Source: Bacteroidota bacterium
GTDB taxonomy: Bacteria > Bacteroidota > Ignavibacteria > Palsa-1295
Length of the DNA: 55,724 nucleotides
Direction: 5' to 3'
Assembly: GCA_030706385.1 (NCBI GenBank)
Contig: JAUZOQ010000008.1
Span: 1 to 55,724, forward strand
The first letter of the stretch is position 1. Each line of letters begins with the position of its first letter. Position numbers and translations under genes: made by a program. The notes beneath the pieces were generated by a model. The model saw nothing but the letters and a program-made list of their open reading frames with translations, was not told the DNA's origin and ran no database searches. This document shows, piece by piece, positions 1-9,788 of the stretch.

Positions 1-1441
1 AATACGGATAGCTGATGAAATTGCCATTGCCGATCGTACCGTAAGGGCTCATATCTTCAATATCGCCATCCTGCCATGCACTGAAGTAGATGGAGAAGAC
101 ATTCGGATTGTCACCGCGCGCAACAGTCGGATCCATGAGATTCCATGCTCCCTGTGGTTCTGTGCCACCTGCAACATTTTGCCAACCGGCAAGCCACGAT
201 CCGTCAAGAACAGACGTGCCCAAGTCGCTATCGGTCTCCTTTGAAATCAGGAGCGTCGGCAATGCCATGCCGTCTTTCCAAAAGAGCAAGGAACCGGATT
301 GAGGAATATAAAATCCCTTTCCGGCCGCCGAGTCGCGATTATAATAGAATCCGGAGAGTGCGCATTCCGCCGTTTCACCGGCATACCAGAGTTCGAAATT
401 GAACGGAACGAGCATATACGTTTCGCCTGATGTCGGATCGGAATTCGGAGTCGAGATCGAACCTGCAACCGTCTTCGGAGTGGCAAGCCATGTCGCTCCG
501 CCATCGTTCGATTCGGATAAGTAGGTCGAGAGATCCGGAGAGCCATAGTCACGATTGAACCATATCACACCGATCTTTCCACTAGGCGATACACGCACCA
601 TCGTCGACCACGGAAAAGCAAACCCAAGCGGATCGGCAGTTTCGACTGTTCCGGAGTTCGGACCCGCTTTCCAACCACCCCAGTTTGCACTCTTCTTATC
701 TTCGCTAAGGGTGAAAGTGCCGAATTGAATATATTGCGGAGTACTGTGATCGTTGACATCGATACCCGCCGTCATGAAGATCTTTGAGCCATCGGCAGAA
801 AGCGCAATACTTGGGAAATTGATATTCCTCAGTGAATCGCGAAATGTTTTGCGATCGGTCAGAAATTCGGCGAAGTTACCATCACCCGGGTTTCCCTGCT
901 CGATATAAAGCGCGCAGAAATATGGATTAGCCGTATCGGTATTATTTCTGACAGCTGCGATCACCGGGACATAATCATTACCCCGCTTCATCAGGATCAT
1001 TTCCGGATTGGTCGTATGGACATCGGCGATAGGTTTAGGCGTTGACCACGTCGCTCCGTCATTGGTACTAAAAAGATAGTAGACTCGCAATTGCGGAAGA
1101 AAATTCTTTCCAGCTACTGTATCGGCCTCCGTAACATCTAAGGCAAAGGTTACGGCAGCATGAAGGGTCTGAGGATGATCAGGATCGACAATAATATTAT
1201 GCAATCCACGATTAGCAGACTGAGCCTGATACATTCCGTCCAGGCCGATCGGAACAGTGCCGGGAAATTTGATAGGCTCTCCGAGAGGTGAAGCAGGATG
1301 ATGGAGACTTTGCGACGGAATTCCACCTCGAAAAAAACCTTCATTCCACTGAGCTGCATGCGAGACAACTTGAGCGCTCGACTGCAACGAGATGAGCAAT
1401 GAAAATAGCAGGACGAGTAGACCGCTCGAAAATTTTTGCAT
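1..1441 (-). CDS. Secreted Asp-box (BNR/sialidase-like) protein, 3' end cut by window edge
   Basis: The reading frame is open from an ATG at 1439-1441 to the window edge (about 480 codons), so the C-terminus is missing. The start has a clear Shine-Dalgarno (GGAGG, 1446-1450 on the minus strand), stronger than most genes here. Residues 1-24 form a signal peptide (MQKF... hydrophobic run ...SSAQ). Two Asp-box motifs (S-T-N-D-G-A-T-W near residues 125-132 and S-N-D-G-G-A-T-W near 311-318) are the signature turns of six-bladed BNR/sialidase-type propellers. No sialidase Arg triad or catalytic motif can be assigned, so glycosidase activity is not claimed. A T9SS sorting domain would be expected in the missing C-terminus, by analogy with other secreted proteins in the window. 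AAATATACG at 1482-1490 resembles the -7 box seen upstream of other genes here. Confidence 0.75.
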   Translation of the reverse strand, partial: MQKFSSGLLVLLFSLLISLQSSAQVVSHAAQWNEGFFRGGIPSQSLHHPASPLGEPIKFPGTVPIGLDGMYQAQSANRGLHNIIVDPDHPQTLHAAVTFALDVTEADTVAGKNFLPQLRVYYLFSTNDGATWSTPKPIADVHTTNPEMILMKRGNDYVPVIAAVRNNTDTANPYFCALYIEQGNPGDGNFAEFLTDRKTFRDSLRNINFPSIALSADGSKIFMTAGIDVNDHSTPQYIQFGTFTLSEDKKSANWGGWKAGPNSGTVETADPLGFAFPWSTMVRVSPSGKIGVIWFNRDYGSPDLSTYLSESNDGGATWLATPKTVAGSISTPNSDPTSGETYMLVPFNFELWYAGETAECALSGFYYNRDSAAGKGFYIPQSGSLLFWKDGMALPTLLISKETDSDLGTSVLDGSWLAGWQNVAGGTEPQGAWNLMDPTVARGDNPNVFSIYFSAWQDGDIEDMSPYGTIGNGNFISYPY

Positions 1442-1590
1442 AATTCCTCCGTTACTAAAAAATTGCGAGATAAATACTCCGAAATATACGATGATTTTAG
1501 GCCATTTCCACGAATCTTTCAATCCTCCCACAGTTACCGAAGTCCATGAATCTTCAGGGAATCAAATCAACTTCCGTAATTTTGCCGATC

Positions 1591-2190
1591 ATGATATCTC
1601 AGATCCGCGGCAACCTCATATCGAAAGAACCCTTCACGCTCGTTATCGATGCAGGCGGGATCGGATATGAAATATTTTGCACGCAAGCTGCATACGAGCA
1701 TGCACCCGGAATAGGTAATGATTATCAGGTCTTCACACGGTTCATAGTTCGGGAAGACTCCCAAACACTCTATGGCTTTTCAACTCAGGACGAACGAAAA
1801 CTCTTCGATCAAATCGTCAGTGTAAGCGGAATTGGGCCGAAGACAGGATTGGCAATCGTTTCCTCATTAGGCACAAATGCTTTAAAGGAAGCCATTCGCA
1901 CAAAAGATCTTATTGCACTTACAGGGATTCCAGGCGTCGGCAAGAAAACAGCCGAACGACTCGTTGTAGAACTTCGCGATAAATTACTTAAGGAAGAAGT
2001 CTTTACTTCCGAAGCTGGAGCGCCGGACTCGGGCAATGCGAGAATCCGTCAGGAAGCATTGGCAGCATTAGTCGCTCTTGGCTACAACAGGGCAGACGCC
2101 GAAAAAGCAATCCGCACAGTCATTCGCGAACAGCCGGCCGAAGCCGAGAAAGTCGAACGACTGATCAAGGCAGCTTTGAAAACCGTCTGA
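1591..2190 (+). CDS. ruvA: Holliday junction branch migration protein RuvA
   Basis: RuvA binds four-way junctions as a tetramer and positions RuvB motors during recombinational repair. The 199-residue product matches the usual length of about 200. Domain I begins with the typical MI..IRG.L start, and for this reason the ATG at 1591 is preferred over an in-frame ATG at 1546, which would add 15 unusual residues. Domain II shows two helix-hairpin-helix motifs (VSGIGPKTGLAIV and IPGVGKKTAERLV). The C-terminal domain III, which contacts RuvB, is the segment ending AEKVERLIKAAL. No ruvB or ruvC lies adjacent. The gene converges on pgk with only two bases between the stop codons. Confidence 0.97.
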   Translation: MISQIRGNLISKEPFTLVIDAGGIGYEIFCTQAAYEHAPGIGNDYQVFTRFIVREDSQTLYGFSTQDERKLFDQIVSVSGIGPKTGLAIVSSLGTNALKEAIRTKDLIALTGIPGVGKKTAERLVVELRDKLLKEEVFTSEAGAPDSGNARIRQEALAALVALGYNRADAEKAIRTVIREQPAEAEKVERLIKAALKTV

Positions 2191-2192
2191 TA

Positions 2193-3392
2193 TCATGAGG
2201 CGAGTGCTGCAATTCCGGGCAGCACTTTTCCTTCCAGAAATTCCAAACTTGCTCCTCCGCCCGTAGAAACATGGCTCATCTTGTCGGCAAGACCGCTTGC
2301 TTCGACGGCAGCAACACTATCGCCTCCGCCGACAATGGTTGTCGCGCCCCTATCGGTCGCTTTCGCCATCGCCTGAGCGATCGCCAATGTCCCCTCGGCG
2401 AAATTGGGCATTTCGAAGACTCCCATTGGGCCGTTCCAGACAACCGTTTGAGCGTTAACGATCAGATTGGTGAACATGCTCATGGAGTCGGGTCCTATAT
2501 CCATTCCCATCCAATCAGGCGGGATTTCATGAACCGAAACCGTCTTCCGATTTGCTGTATTAGTGAACTCATCAGCAACGACAGTATCTGTCGGCAGAAT
2601 AAGTTTCTTTCCGAATTGCTCAGCTCTCAAAAGCAGATCCTTAGCAAGAGTGACCTTATCGTCTTCGCATAACGATTTTCCGATCTCCAGCCCTTCGGCT
2701 TTATAGAATGTATAGGCCATTCCTCCTCCGATGAGCACGGCATCGGCCTTATCGAGCAAGCTCATCACCACATCGATCTTTCCGCTGATCTTTGCACCGC
2801 CGATAATTGCGACGAACGGTCTTCTCGGAGCAGTCACGGCAGTGCCGAGAAAATCGAGTTCATTCTTCATCAGATACCCTGCTGCCTTGATCGGAAGAAA
2901 ATGCGTGATCCCTTCGATCGAAGCGTGTGCACGATGCGCAGCACCAAAGGCATCATCAATATAGATCTCGGCAAGCGAAGCAAGCTGCTTCGAGAATGCA
3001 GGGTCGTTCTTTTCCTCCTCGGCATGAAAGCGTAAATTCTCAAGCAGAAGTACTCCTCCGTCCTTGAGAGCGATCGCCTTCTCCATCGCTTCGTTTCCAA
3101 TGCAATCGGCGGCAAATGCAACATCAGTCCGCAGAAGTTCGGCTAACCGCTGGCGGACAGGATTCAGCGAGAATTCCGGAGCCGGAGCGCCCTTCGGACG
3201 GCCCAAGTGACTAGCAATTATGAGGCGTGCGCCACGTTCGCGAAGAGTTTGGATCGTTGGAATCGCTGCTCGGATCCGTGTGTCATCGGTAATCGTAAAA
3301 GGAGCTGTCTTGCTCAACGGAACATTGAAGTCCACTCGCAGGAAGACGCGCTTGCCCTTCACATCGATGTCGTCGATCGTTTTGTAAGTCAT
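2193..3392 (-). CDS. pgk: Phosphoglycerate kinase
   Basis: Converts 1,3-bisphosphoglycerate and ADP to 3-phosphoglycerate and ATP in glycolysis, in the cytoplasm. The 399 residues match the family length. The N-terminal substrate-binding domain has RVDFNVP (residues 18-24) and SHLGRPKG. The C-terminal nucleotide domain has [16 protein letters not shown] and the phosphate-binding GGGDSVAA. The ATG at 3390-3392 has no evident Shine-Dalgarno, as is common in this window. It lies 100 bases downstream of gap on the same strand, the classic gap-pgk pairing, with a nested hairpin in the gap (3433-3468). Confidence 0.97.
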   Translation of the reverse strand: MTYKTIDDIDVKGKRVFLRVDFNVPLSKTAPFTITDDTRIRAAIPTIQTLRERGARLIIASHLGRPKGAPAPEFSLNPVRQRLAELLRTDVAFAADCIGNEAMEKAIALKDGGVLLLENLRFHAEEEKNDPAFSKQLASLAEIYIDDAFGAAHRAHASIEGITHFLPIKAAGYLMKNELDFLGTAVTAPRRPFVAIIGGAKISGKIDVVMSLLDKADAVLIGGGMAYTFYKAEGLEIGKSLCEDDKVTLAKDLLLRAEQFGKKLILPTDTVVADEFTNTANRKTVSVHEIPPDWMGMDIGPDSMSMFTNLIVNAQTVVWNGPMGVFEMPNFAEGTLAIAQAMAKATDRGATTIVGGGDSVAAVEASGLADKMSHVSTGGGASLEFLEGKVLPGIAALAS

Positions 3393-3432
3393 TAGCCGAA
3401 CGTGAGAAAAGTTTTACTGAAATATCCGCTTG

Positions 3433-3468
3433 CTCCCTGTAACATTGCCATGGGCAAGACACAGGGAG
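3433..3468 (-). promoter_or_regulatory. Nested hairpin between gap and pgk
   Basis: CTCCCTGT (3433-3440) pairs with ACAGGGAG (3461-3468), and the enclosed loop carries a second stem TTGCC/GGCAA (3445-3449 with 3453-3457) closed by a three-base loop. No T-run follows in the minus direction, so it looks more like an RNA-processing or stability element, or a partial attenuator, than a full terminator. Its role is inferred. Confidence 0.4.
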
Positions 3469-3492
3469 TAGTCGGTTTGCGCAGAATCTTAA

Positions 3493-4521
<1,029 letters not shown>

Positions 4522-4714
4522 TTATGAAATATGAGTTGTAATAGTCATTGAAAAGTAGCAGTCTGAGCCGGCAGTCGCCAAGAATGATCGGTGGCCTGCA
4601 TAGGGAAACTTCGCCTGGTGGTGGTGGCAAGACCGCAGCAACACTGCGATCGGTGGCGAATTCTTCCGTACGCTCAGGTTCGTATACCAATCCAAGACTA
4701 CAAATTTACGAAAA

Positions 4715-5497
4715 ATGTCCAAGCGAGTTACCATAGCCGTGATTGGCAAAGGAAAAGTCGGAACATCACTTGCCCGGTCAATAGCGAAGTTGAAGCCGGA
4801 TTTTATGCTCTTCGCCCATATCGGAGCAAGGCAAAAATCATTCGCAGAGCTTGGGCAGCAAGGCGGCCCCGAAGTGATCTTTATCTGTTCGAAAGACGAT
4901 GCAATTGCCCGCGTTGCGAAAAAGGCCGTTCGTGTTTCGGGCAAGAATCTGAAGATGATCGTTCATTGCTCAGGATCGAATGAAAGCACGATTCTCCCAA
5001 GTGTTAACAGTGCAGGCATATCTATTTCCCGGCTTACCCTTCATCCGATCCAAACATTTCCTCATGCCGATGCAAAACTCCTCAAGGGTATCTACTACAT
5101 GGCTTCAACAGGTGATCGTTTCGCAAAAAACTGGGCAGATAAGTTTGTTAAGCGATTGCACGGAAGAGGTGTAATCCATATATCACCAAAGGATCTTCCT
5201 CTCTACCATACTCTTGTTGTCTTCGCATCGAACTTCACTACTCTACTCGGCGGCAGTATTGAAATTCTTTCTCGTTCATTAGGGATCGCACCTGCGAAGA
5301 TGAAGCGCGCAGTCATGCCGTTGATGAAAAGATCTATCGATAATGTACGACATAACAATTCAGCAGACGTGCTGACCGGCCCTCTTGTGCGAAACGACAG
5401 ATCCACTATAATGAAACATCGGAAAGCTCTTGCGGGCCAACCCGCACCATTGCGAGCAATCTATGAAGGATTTGTGAAGCTTGCGAAATTGATCTAA
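4715..5497 (+). CDS. Rossmann-like NADP-binding protein of the DUF2520 family
   Basis: 260 residues. The N-terminus has a dinucleotide-binding turn (VIGKGKVGTSLA, near residues 9-20). The DUF2520 family signature follows: VHCSGS, LHPIQTFP, the AS(N) helix around VFASNFTTLL, and the TGPLVRND..T motif near the C-terminus. The fold resembles ketopantoate and 6-phosphogluconate dehydrogenases, but the substrate is unknown. It diverges from gap across 217 bases and converges with the next gene at a 25-base spacer. No Shine-Dalgarno is visible. The family is often annotated as a putative oxidoreductase; no specific pathway can be supported from this context. Confidence 0.88.
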   Translation: MSKRVTIAVIGKGKVGTSLARSIAKLKPDFMLFAHIGARQKSFAELGQQGGPEVIFICSKDDAIARVAKKAVRVSGKNLKMIVHCSGSNESTILPSVNSAGISISRLTLHPIQTFPHADAKLLKGIYYMASTGDRFAKNWADKFVKRLHGRGVIHISPKDLPLYHTLVVFASNFTTLLGGSIEILSRSLGIAPAKMKRAVMPLMKRSIDNVRHNNSADVLTGPLVRNDRSTIMKHRKALAGQPAPLRAIYEGFVKLAKLI

Positions 5498-5522
5498 GAA
5501 AGCGAAAGGCCATCCGGGATTC

Positions 5523-6356
5523 CTACTTCGAAGTCTGGTAGAATACCGCAGGTGCGCTTCTTCCGTAGTTCTTGCCTATCGTTGTGCCCTCCTGATCGAG
5601 CTGCGTAACGACCCACACGAATCCTTTGGCCTTGGGAATGGAAGTCAACTGTGGCGCATCGGAAGGATACGAAAAGGTCGTCGAAAAAATATCGTCGGAT
5701 GTATAGAAAGCCGATGAACCCGACATGGCCTGGCTCGGTGTTTGGCCTTCGAAGATCGGATAGATCTTAATCTGGTAGTGCACGGTCTGCGAAGTGACTT
5801 TTGCCGGAGTCCAGCTAAAGGAAAGTGTTGGGCCCGCAGCAACGGTGGATTCGTTTGCCGGAGCAAGCAGCACGGGCGCATCGATATCCTTCACGAAAAA
5901 ATTGGTGCAGCCTTGGGAAATATCGGCAATCGTCTGACCTGAGGAATCGACCAAGTAAAAACATATTCCGAAAAACCCGGCAGGAAGCTTTCCGACCGAT
6001 GAAGTATCCCTAATCGATGGATCAACTTCCGTCGCCGACATATTTGCAACATCGCCCATGCCGAAATTCTTCTTCTTGAACGTGCCCGTGATCGCAGGTT
6101 GATCGGCGAATTTATTCCTCGTCGAGACAAGGACGTGCTCCGAACCCTCGCGAGCTTCAAAAACGATATGAGCATGATCGAGCGTGATCCCATCGGGAGC
6201 TGCAAGAACAATCCGAATCAGGCCAGGTGCGTCTTCCCACGTAGAAACATCCGATGGCAGAGTGCCCGAAGGGATCGTCAAATCAAGAAATTGGGCATGT
6301 ACTGACGCTGATGGAGCAACGACAATGAAGAAAACAAGCGTCAATAACAACTTCAT
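5523..6356 (-). CDS. Secreted protein with fibronectin-type-III-like C-terminal half
   Basis: The ATG at 6354-6356 gives a clean signal peptide (MKLLLTLVFF... ending VHAQ); the longer in-frame start at 6392 would bury it and is not preferred. About 277 residues. After the leader there is a region of unknown type, then a segment starting at DAPVLLAPANEST with the P..G...L.FSWTPA pattern common to FN3-like domains of surface proteins. No T9SS sorting domain is present, so export to the periplasm or outer membrane by Sec is the simplest reading. I do not recognise a family beyond this. Confidence 0.75.
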   Translation of the reverse strand: MKLLLTLVFFIVVAPSASVHAQFLDLTIPSGTLPSDVSTWEDAPGLIRIVLAAPDGITLDHAHIVFEAREGSEHVLVSTRNKFADQPAITGTFKKKNFGMGDVANMSATEVDPSIRDTSSVGKLPAGFFGICFYLVDSSGQTIADISQGCTNFFVKDIDAPVLLAPANESTVAAGPTLSFSWTPAKVTSQTVHYQIKIYPIFEGQTPSQAMSGSSAFYTSDDIFSTTFSYPSDAPQLTSIPKAKGFVWVVTQLDQEGTTIGKNYGRSAPAVFYQTSK

Positions 6357-6666
6357 AATAAGTGGGATGTTTTGCCTACGAATATACGTCAAAATAAGTG
6401 ATAATTAGTTTTGTGGTGATTCATGACTAGACCGGCCGGCCGAGTTGCTTCCGTGAAGACATCGTTATACGAGTATTATTTTGAATTTGTTTCAGAAGCG
6501 AGGGTAACAATTTATTTGCAACTAACTCCCATCCGACTAAGGTTTATTAATTTGGAATCTATGATTTCCAGGAAGAAGTGTATAAAATCTGCCATTCCGC
6601 CCTGATTTTCTCACAAAATACACTTTTCCCCATTTTTTGGGAACTCTCGTACGGACGAAATGTTTT

Positions 6667-6711
6667 CCTATCGCCCCTGCCTAGATAGGATACTGCATTT
6701 TTCCGTCACGG
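6667..6711 (+). promoter_or_regulatory. Leader hairpins upstream of the 6731 gene
   Basis: CCTATC (6667-6672) pairs with GATAGG across a loop containing GCCCCTGCC, and CCGTCACGG (6703-6711) is a short palindrome 20 bases before the ATG. Both resemble the GCCAC-type mini-hairpins found in the fibre locus further right. The rest of the divergent spacer 6357-6730 shows no recognisable gene. Confidence 0.35.
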
Positions 6712-6730
6712 GATAAAATAATTACAATTT

Positions 6731-8158
6731 ATGAGATTGCTCCTCAATCTCGTCACTGCTCTCGATGAAAACGAGATAGCTAAACTTGCTGCGCTGAATT
6801 TGCGTGGGAAGCAGCTTGCGGTGATGGAACTTGTGCTGTCAAAACGACCCACCGGCGATGAGCCAACTCCGGAAGAGGTTTCCGCGCTTCAACTATCCGA
6901 TTCTCATCTCTATGAGATCAGCTCCGTCGTACTTAGCAAGTGTCATCATATCCTCGTACCCGAAGGCGGACTTAAGCTGCTTGAATTCCTGACTTATAAG
7001 AATCTTATCCTCCAGTTCAAGCAGGAATTGCGGCGGCAGCGAAAACAGATCGCAACAAAAAAAGGGAAACAGGCTGAAGAGTTCTATCTCACGGGGTTCG
7101 AGCTTCTGAACAGGTTTACCTATAATCTTGTCGATCACGATCTGCTTGAAGAGTATGGCAAACTCTATCTCGCAGCTAAGGCTGATGCCACAGCCGAAGA
7201 TGCCCTTGCGATCAAAGCCCGGAAACTCCAGATCAAACAGGCCGGCATTCTCTCAGACGGGAAAAATTTCACTCTTGAACAGAAAGAACTGTTCGCTGAA
7301 CTGACGGAGATCGAGCGTACGGCCAGACTTTCGAACCACGCCTATCTTTGCTATGCAACATATTCAGCACTGGCCTGGCATTGGCAACATCTTGGCGGAA
7401 GCCCTGAAAAGGGCTTGAGCTATTTGCAGCTCTCTCTTCCCTATGCAGCCAAGTTGCAGGGATTTCCTTTTCGCGATGCCGCTCTGGAAATGAAGCTCAG
7501 GCTTGCAGATGCCCATGCTGCACTTGGCGAAGCCGATCTGGCATGCGAGATCTTCGAGAAGACCTATGCCTCGATACGTCGCGACCATCCGCTCTGGAAA
7601 CGAAATTACTTCCTCTTCCGGTACTTGGCCATTTTGATCTATGTCGACAAATACGCAAAGGCTGAGAAGATCCTGACCGAGCATTTCGAACCGCTCTTCA
7701 AACTTCGGCCGACAACGGCATCGGCTACAGCGGCTTCGCTTTTTGCAATATTATTCCTTTTAACCGGAGATTTTCCAAACGCCAAGAAATATCTCGATCT
7801 CGGACTCCAGCTCAACACCAAGAGCAACTTCACGCTGTATAATGAAGTCCGCAATCGCTACATCGAGGCAGCATATTATTACCTCATCGGCGATTGGGAT
7901 TATACTCTCGAGCTTTCCCATCGCGCTATGCAGTACCTTCGGGGCAAGCATCTAGGACTGAATAAACATATTTTCGGATATAATTTCAAGATCATCGAAG
8001 CTTCGATCAAGTATTACTCCAAGGATATTCCATTCTGGCATAAGTTGGAAGAGAAGTTCAAAGTCCTGACGGCTCCGGCCGAAGGGCTCTTTGGAAAGCT
8101 ATTAGAGTTGATTCGAGATACTCCGAGAAGAAAACCGAAACCGAAACCTCAAGTCTGA
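6731..8158 (+). CDS. Alpha-helical repeat (TPR-like) protein of unknown function
   Basis: 475 residues, no signal peptide, so probably cytoplasmic. The sequence is almost entirely predicted helix. Paired-helix units with small residues at TPR-like positions can be seen from about residue 195 on, for example HLGGSPEKGLSYLQLSLPYA, ALGEADLACEIFEKTY and LTGDFPNAKKYLDLGL. The N-terminal 60 residues have a short leucine-rich start and a proline-rich turn. The C-terminus ends in a basic KPKPKP tail. The short helical-repeat pattern is reminiscent of large regulatory or scaffolding proteins; partner unknown. The ATG follows an AT-rich stretch without a Shine-Dalgarno. It lies just left of the fibre locus. 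Confidence 0.8.
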   Translation: MRLLLNLVTALDENEIAKLAALNLRGKQLAVMELVLSKRPTGDEPTPEEVSALQLSDSHLYEISSVVLSKCHHILVPEGGLKLLEFLTYKNLILQFKQELRRQRKQIATKKGKQAEEFYLTGFELLNRFTYNLVDHDLLEEYGKLYLAAKADATAEDALAIKARKLQIKQAGILSDGKNFTLEQKELFAELTEIERTARLSNHAYLCYATYSALAWHWQHLGGSPEKGLSYLQLSLPYAAKLQGFPFRDAALEMKLRLADAHAALGEADLACEIFEKTYASIRRDHPLWKRNYFLFRYLAILIYVDKYAKAEKILTEHFEPLFKLRPTTASATAASLFAILFLLTGDFPNAKKYLDLGLQLNTKSNFTLYNEVRNRYIEAAYYYLIGDWDYTLELSHRAMQYLRGKHLGLNKHIFGYNFKIIEASIKYYSKDIPFWHKLEEKFKVLTAPAEGLFGKLLELIRDTPRRKPKPKPQV

Positions 8159-8179
8159 TTTTCCGATCGATACAGGCGG

Positions 8180-8204
8180 GCCGAAACGCCGGCTTTCTTT
8201 TTTT
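8180..8204 (+). terminator. Probable terminator of the helical-repeat gene
   Basis: A GC-rich imperfect hairpin (GCCG 8180-8183 with CGGC 8190-8193, extendable by wobble pairs) is followed by TTTCTTTTTTT. It lies 20 bases after the stop codon. Confidence 0.55.
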
Positions 8205-8213
8205 GCTAAAAAC

Positions 8214-8308
8214 AAACTCCCCGCTTTCGAAAAAGCAGGGAGCCATTAGTTTGCCTTATCAACAAGCCGTTACTTAACGTAACGACATCTTGTGAGAACG
8301 GTGAGAAA
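8214..8308 (-). repeat. 95-bp repeat, copy 1, with minus-strand terminator
   Basis: 62 bases (8214-8275) are identical to 9507-9568, and after a 2-base versus 1-base difference another 31 bases (8278-8308) are identical to 9570-9600. The left end holds an 11-bp hairpin (8217-8242) that is fully paired, with one G-U, only when read on the minus strand, has a UUCG loop and is followed by T-rich sequence. It therefore fits a rho-independent terminator for the 8441-9292 gene. The two copies differ only in the loop of an internal CGTTAC/GTAACG stem, a pattern expected for conserved RNA structure. Confidence 0.8.
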
Positions 8309-8440
8309 CTTAATTTGCGAATTCAATACTGAATTCAAAATTTATGTATTACGTCCCCCTTCTGAGGGACATGGCAATCAAATCGAATAATAACCTGTAT
8401 CTGTGGCGCCCGGTGGCGATGCAAACAAAATCTAAAATTC

Positions 8441-9292
8441 TTAGAACTGCGCAAAAACCGTGGCAAGCATATCGTCGTTACCGCCGTTATAACCAACGGT
8501 TGTATAATGTATCTGTATCTGATCTCCTGCGCTGATCGGCGTAAGGCCTGCAGCCTGCGACGTAAAGTCAAATTCTTCCGTACCATTGATGGTAACGGTC
8601 AACCCGGTAGGATTATTATTGACCCAAACCTCAGCCGTCAGCGTGCCGCCACCACATGGAGCGCTCATAACAACGCTAAGTCCGGTGATCGAACCCGCAA
8701 ACGGTGGAATGATCTTCGTCACTGTCGAGCCTGCAACGGGAATGATGATATTCGTCTTGTTGGTACCGACTGATGATATCGTCCAGGTTCCCAACCCTGC
8801 CTTATCGGCAAATGTACTCGTTGCCCAGGATAGGCCGCCAGCACCGTCATTCTTCAAGAATCCACTGGTATGTGCCGTGGGCCACGTATAGTTGATTCCT
8901 CGAATTGTACCGAGATTTCCGTTCGATCCGGTAACTAAAAATTGATTCGTTGCGCCAATACCGACATCTCCTGTCGATGTGATCGTCATGCGCGTATTCG
9001 GTCCGCCTGTTCCGGTTACGAAGATGAGCGATGTCGCATCAAGCGTTCCGATCTTATTGTTCGGCGAGCTTGATGTATTACCGCCAAGAAGCCAAGCGCT
9101 CGATACGGTGGGCTGTCCGAAAAGCTGAGTCAGGAATGTACCGCCGCCTGTCGGAAGTGTGTATGTTCCGCCGGAAGTCGACCACTTAATGATCGAATAA
9201 TTTCCCGTTCCGTCATCGAGTTGAAGCATATGTTGCGCAAGAAGCGGCGAACTATAGCATAAAGCCAATAGAATGACAAATCTAATTTTCAT
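8441..9292 (-). CDS. Exported fibre-like protein 1 (head module plus C-terminal adhesin-like domain)
   Basis: 283 residues with a signal peptide (MKIRFVILL...LLAQ). The mature N-terminus (QLDDGTGNYSIIKW...LPTGGGTFLT) is closely related to that of the fibre-like protein at 18064-19443. A motif VGIGATNQFLVTG and the closing turn FLKNDGAGGLSWAT are typical of phage tail fibres and of Bacteroidota proteins that share those modules. The C-terminal 90 residues are Gly/Thr-rich beta structure, ending in aromatic F. No catalytic motif or T9SS domain is present. It is flanked by the two copies of the 95-bp repeat. The likely place of action is the cell surface or outside; receptor or partner unknown. 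Confidence 0.75.
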   Translation of the reverse strand: MKIRFVILLALCYSSPLLAQHMLQLDDGTGNYSIIKWSTSGGTYTLPTGGGTFLTQLFGQPTVSSAWLLGGNTSSSPNNKIGTLDATSLIFVTGTGGPNTRMTITSTGDVGIGATNQFLVTGSNGNLGTIRGINYTWPTAHTSGFLKNDGAGGLSWATSTFADKAGLGTWTISSVGTNKTNIIIPVAGSTVTKIIPPFAGSITGLSVVMSAPCGGGTLTAEVWVNNNPTGLTVTINGTEEFDFTSQAAGLTPISAGDQIQIHYTTVGYNGGNDDMLATVFAQF

Positions 9293-9354
9293 GTACCCTC
9301 TGAAAGTAAACTAAATATCCGCGTGAAATGCCCGTGTATGATCGTATGGCAACA

Positions 9355-9362
9355 CAAATATA
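9355..9362 (-). promoter_or_regulatory. Candidate -7 box (TATATTTG, minus strand) for fibre-like protein 1
   Basis: TATATTTG fits the Bacteroidota TAnnTTTG element and is preceded by CG, as at 11433 and 19597. No good TTTG is found at the expected upstream distance, so the call rests on the -7 box alone. It would give a leader of about 55 bases. Confidence 0.4.
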
Positions 9363-9506
9363 CGGAAAAATATCCCGCCTAAGGCGAAAAGCGTATTCCC
9401 TGCCCGTCGATTAGCCCTATAATTACAGGTATTATAATAGCTTATGGCAATTCTACCACTCCGAAAAAGATTCTGATCCAGTCGCACCGAGTTAGGATCG
9501 AAATCA

Positions 9507-9600
9507 AAACTCCCCGCTTTCGAAAAAGCAGGGAGCCATTAGTTTGCCTTATCAACAAGCCGTTACTTGCGTAACGACATCTTGTGAGAACGGTGAGAAA
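9507..9600 (-). repeat. 95-bp repeat, copy 2, with minus-strand terminator
   Basis: Second copy of the element at 8214-8308, in the same orientation. The terminator hairpin (9510-9535) again reads in the minus direction, and lies downstream of the lipoprotein gene 9789-11243. The two copies thus follow two successive, non-homologous minus-strand genes. Confidence 0.8.
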
Positions 9601-9628
9601 ACTTGTTCACAATGATAGTATTAATGAA

Positions 9629-9648
9629 GCGCCTGCCGGAGCAGGCGC
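9629..9648 (-). promoter_or_regulatory. Perfect 8-bp hairpin
   Basis: GCGCCTGC (9629-9636) and GCAGGCGC (9641-9648) enclose CGGA. It lies in the 3' region of the lipoprotein gene between two terminators. In the minus direction it is followed by a mixed T-rich stretch only. Confidence 0.4.
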
Positions 9649-9726
9649 CTCTCTTCATAACCGAATGCTGCCCGTGACAGGGTACTTTTTTAGTGATCAA
9701 TACAGCATCCGATCAAAAACAATTGT

Positions 9727-9769
9727 CAAAAAAAACTATCACCTCTAAGCGCTCCGCATTGAAGCGCTT
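9727..9769 (-). terminator. Probable terminator of the lipoprotein gene
   Basis: AAGCGCT (9747-9753) pairs with AGCGCTT (9763-9769). Reading in the minus direction, about 12 bases later there is a run of eight Ts (As at 9728-9735). It lies 20 bases downstream of the stop codon of the minus-strand gene. Confidence 0.5.
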
Positions 9770-9788
9770 GAAGATGATCACTCATGAA

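Noticed and set aside
8214-9600. Integron cassettes with attC sites
   Set aside because: The 95-bp repeats follow genes as attC would, but there is no GTTRRRY/RYYYAAC pair in the right position, only two copies exist, and no integrase is seen.
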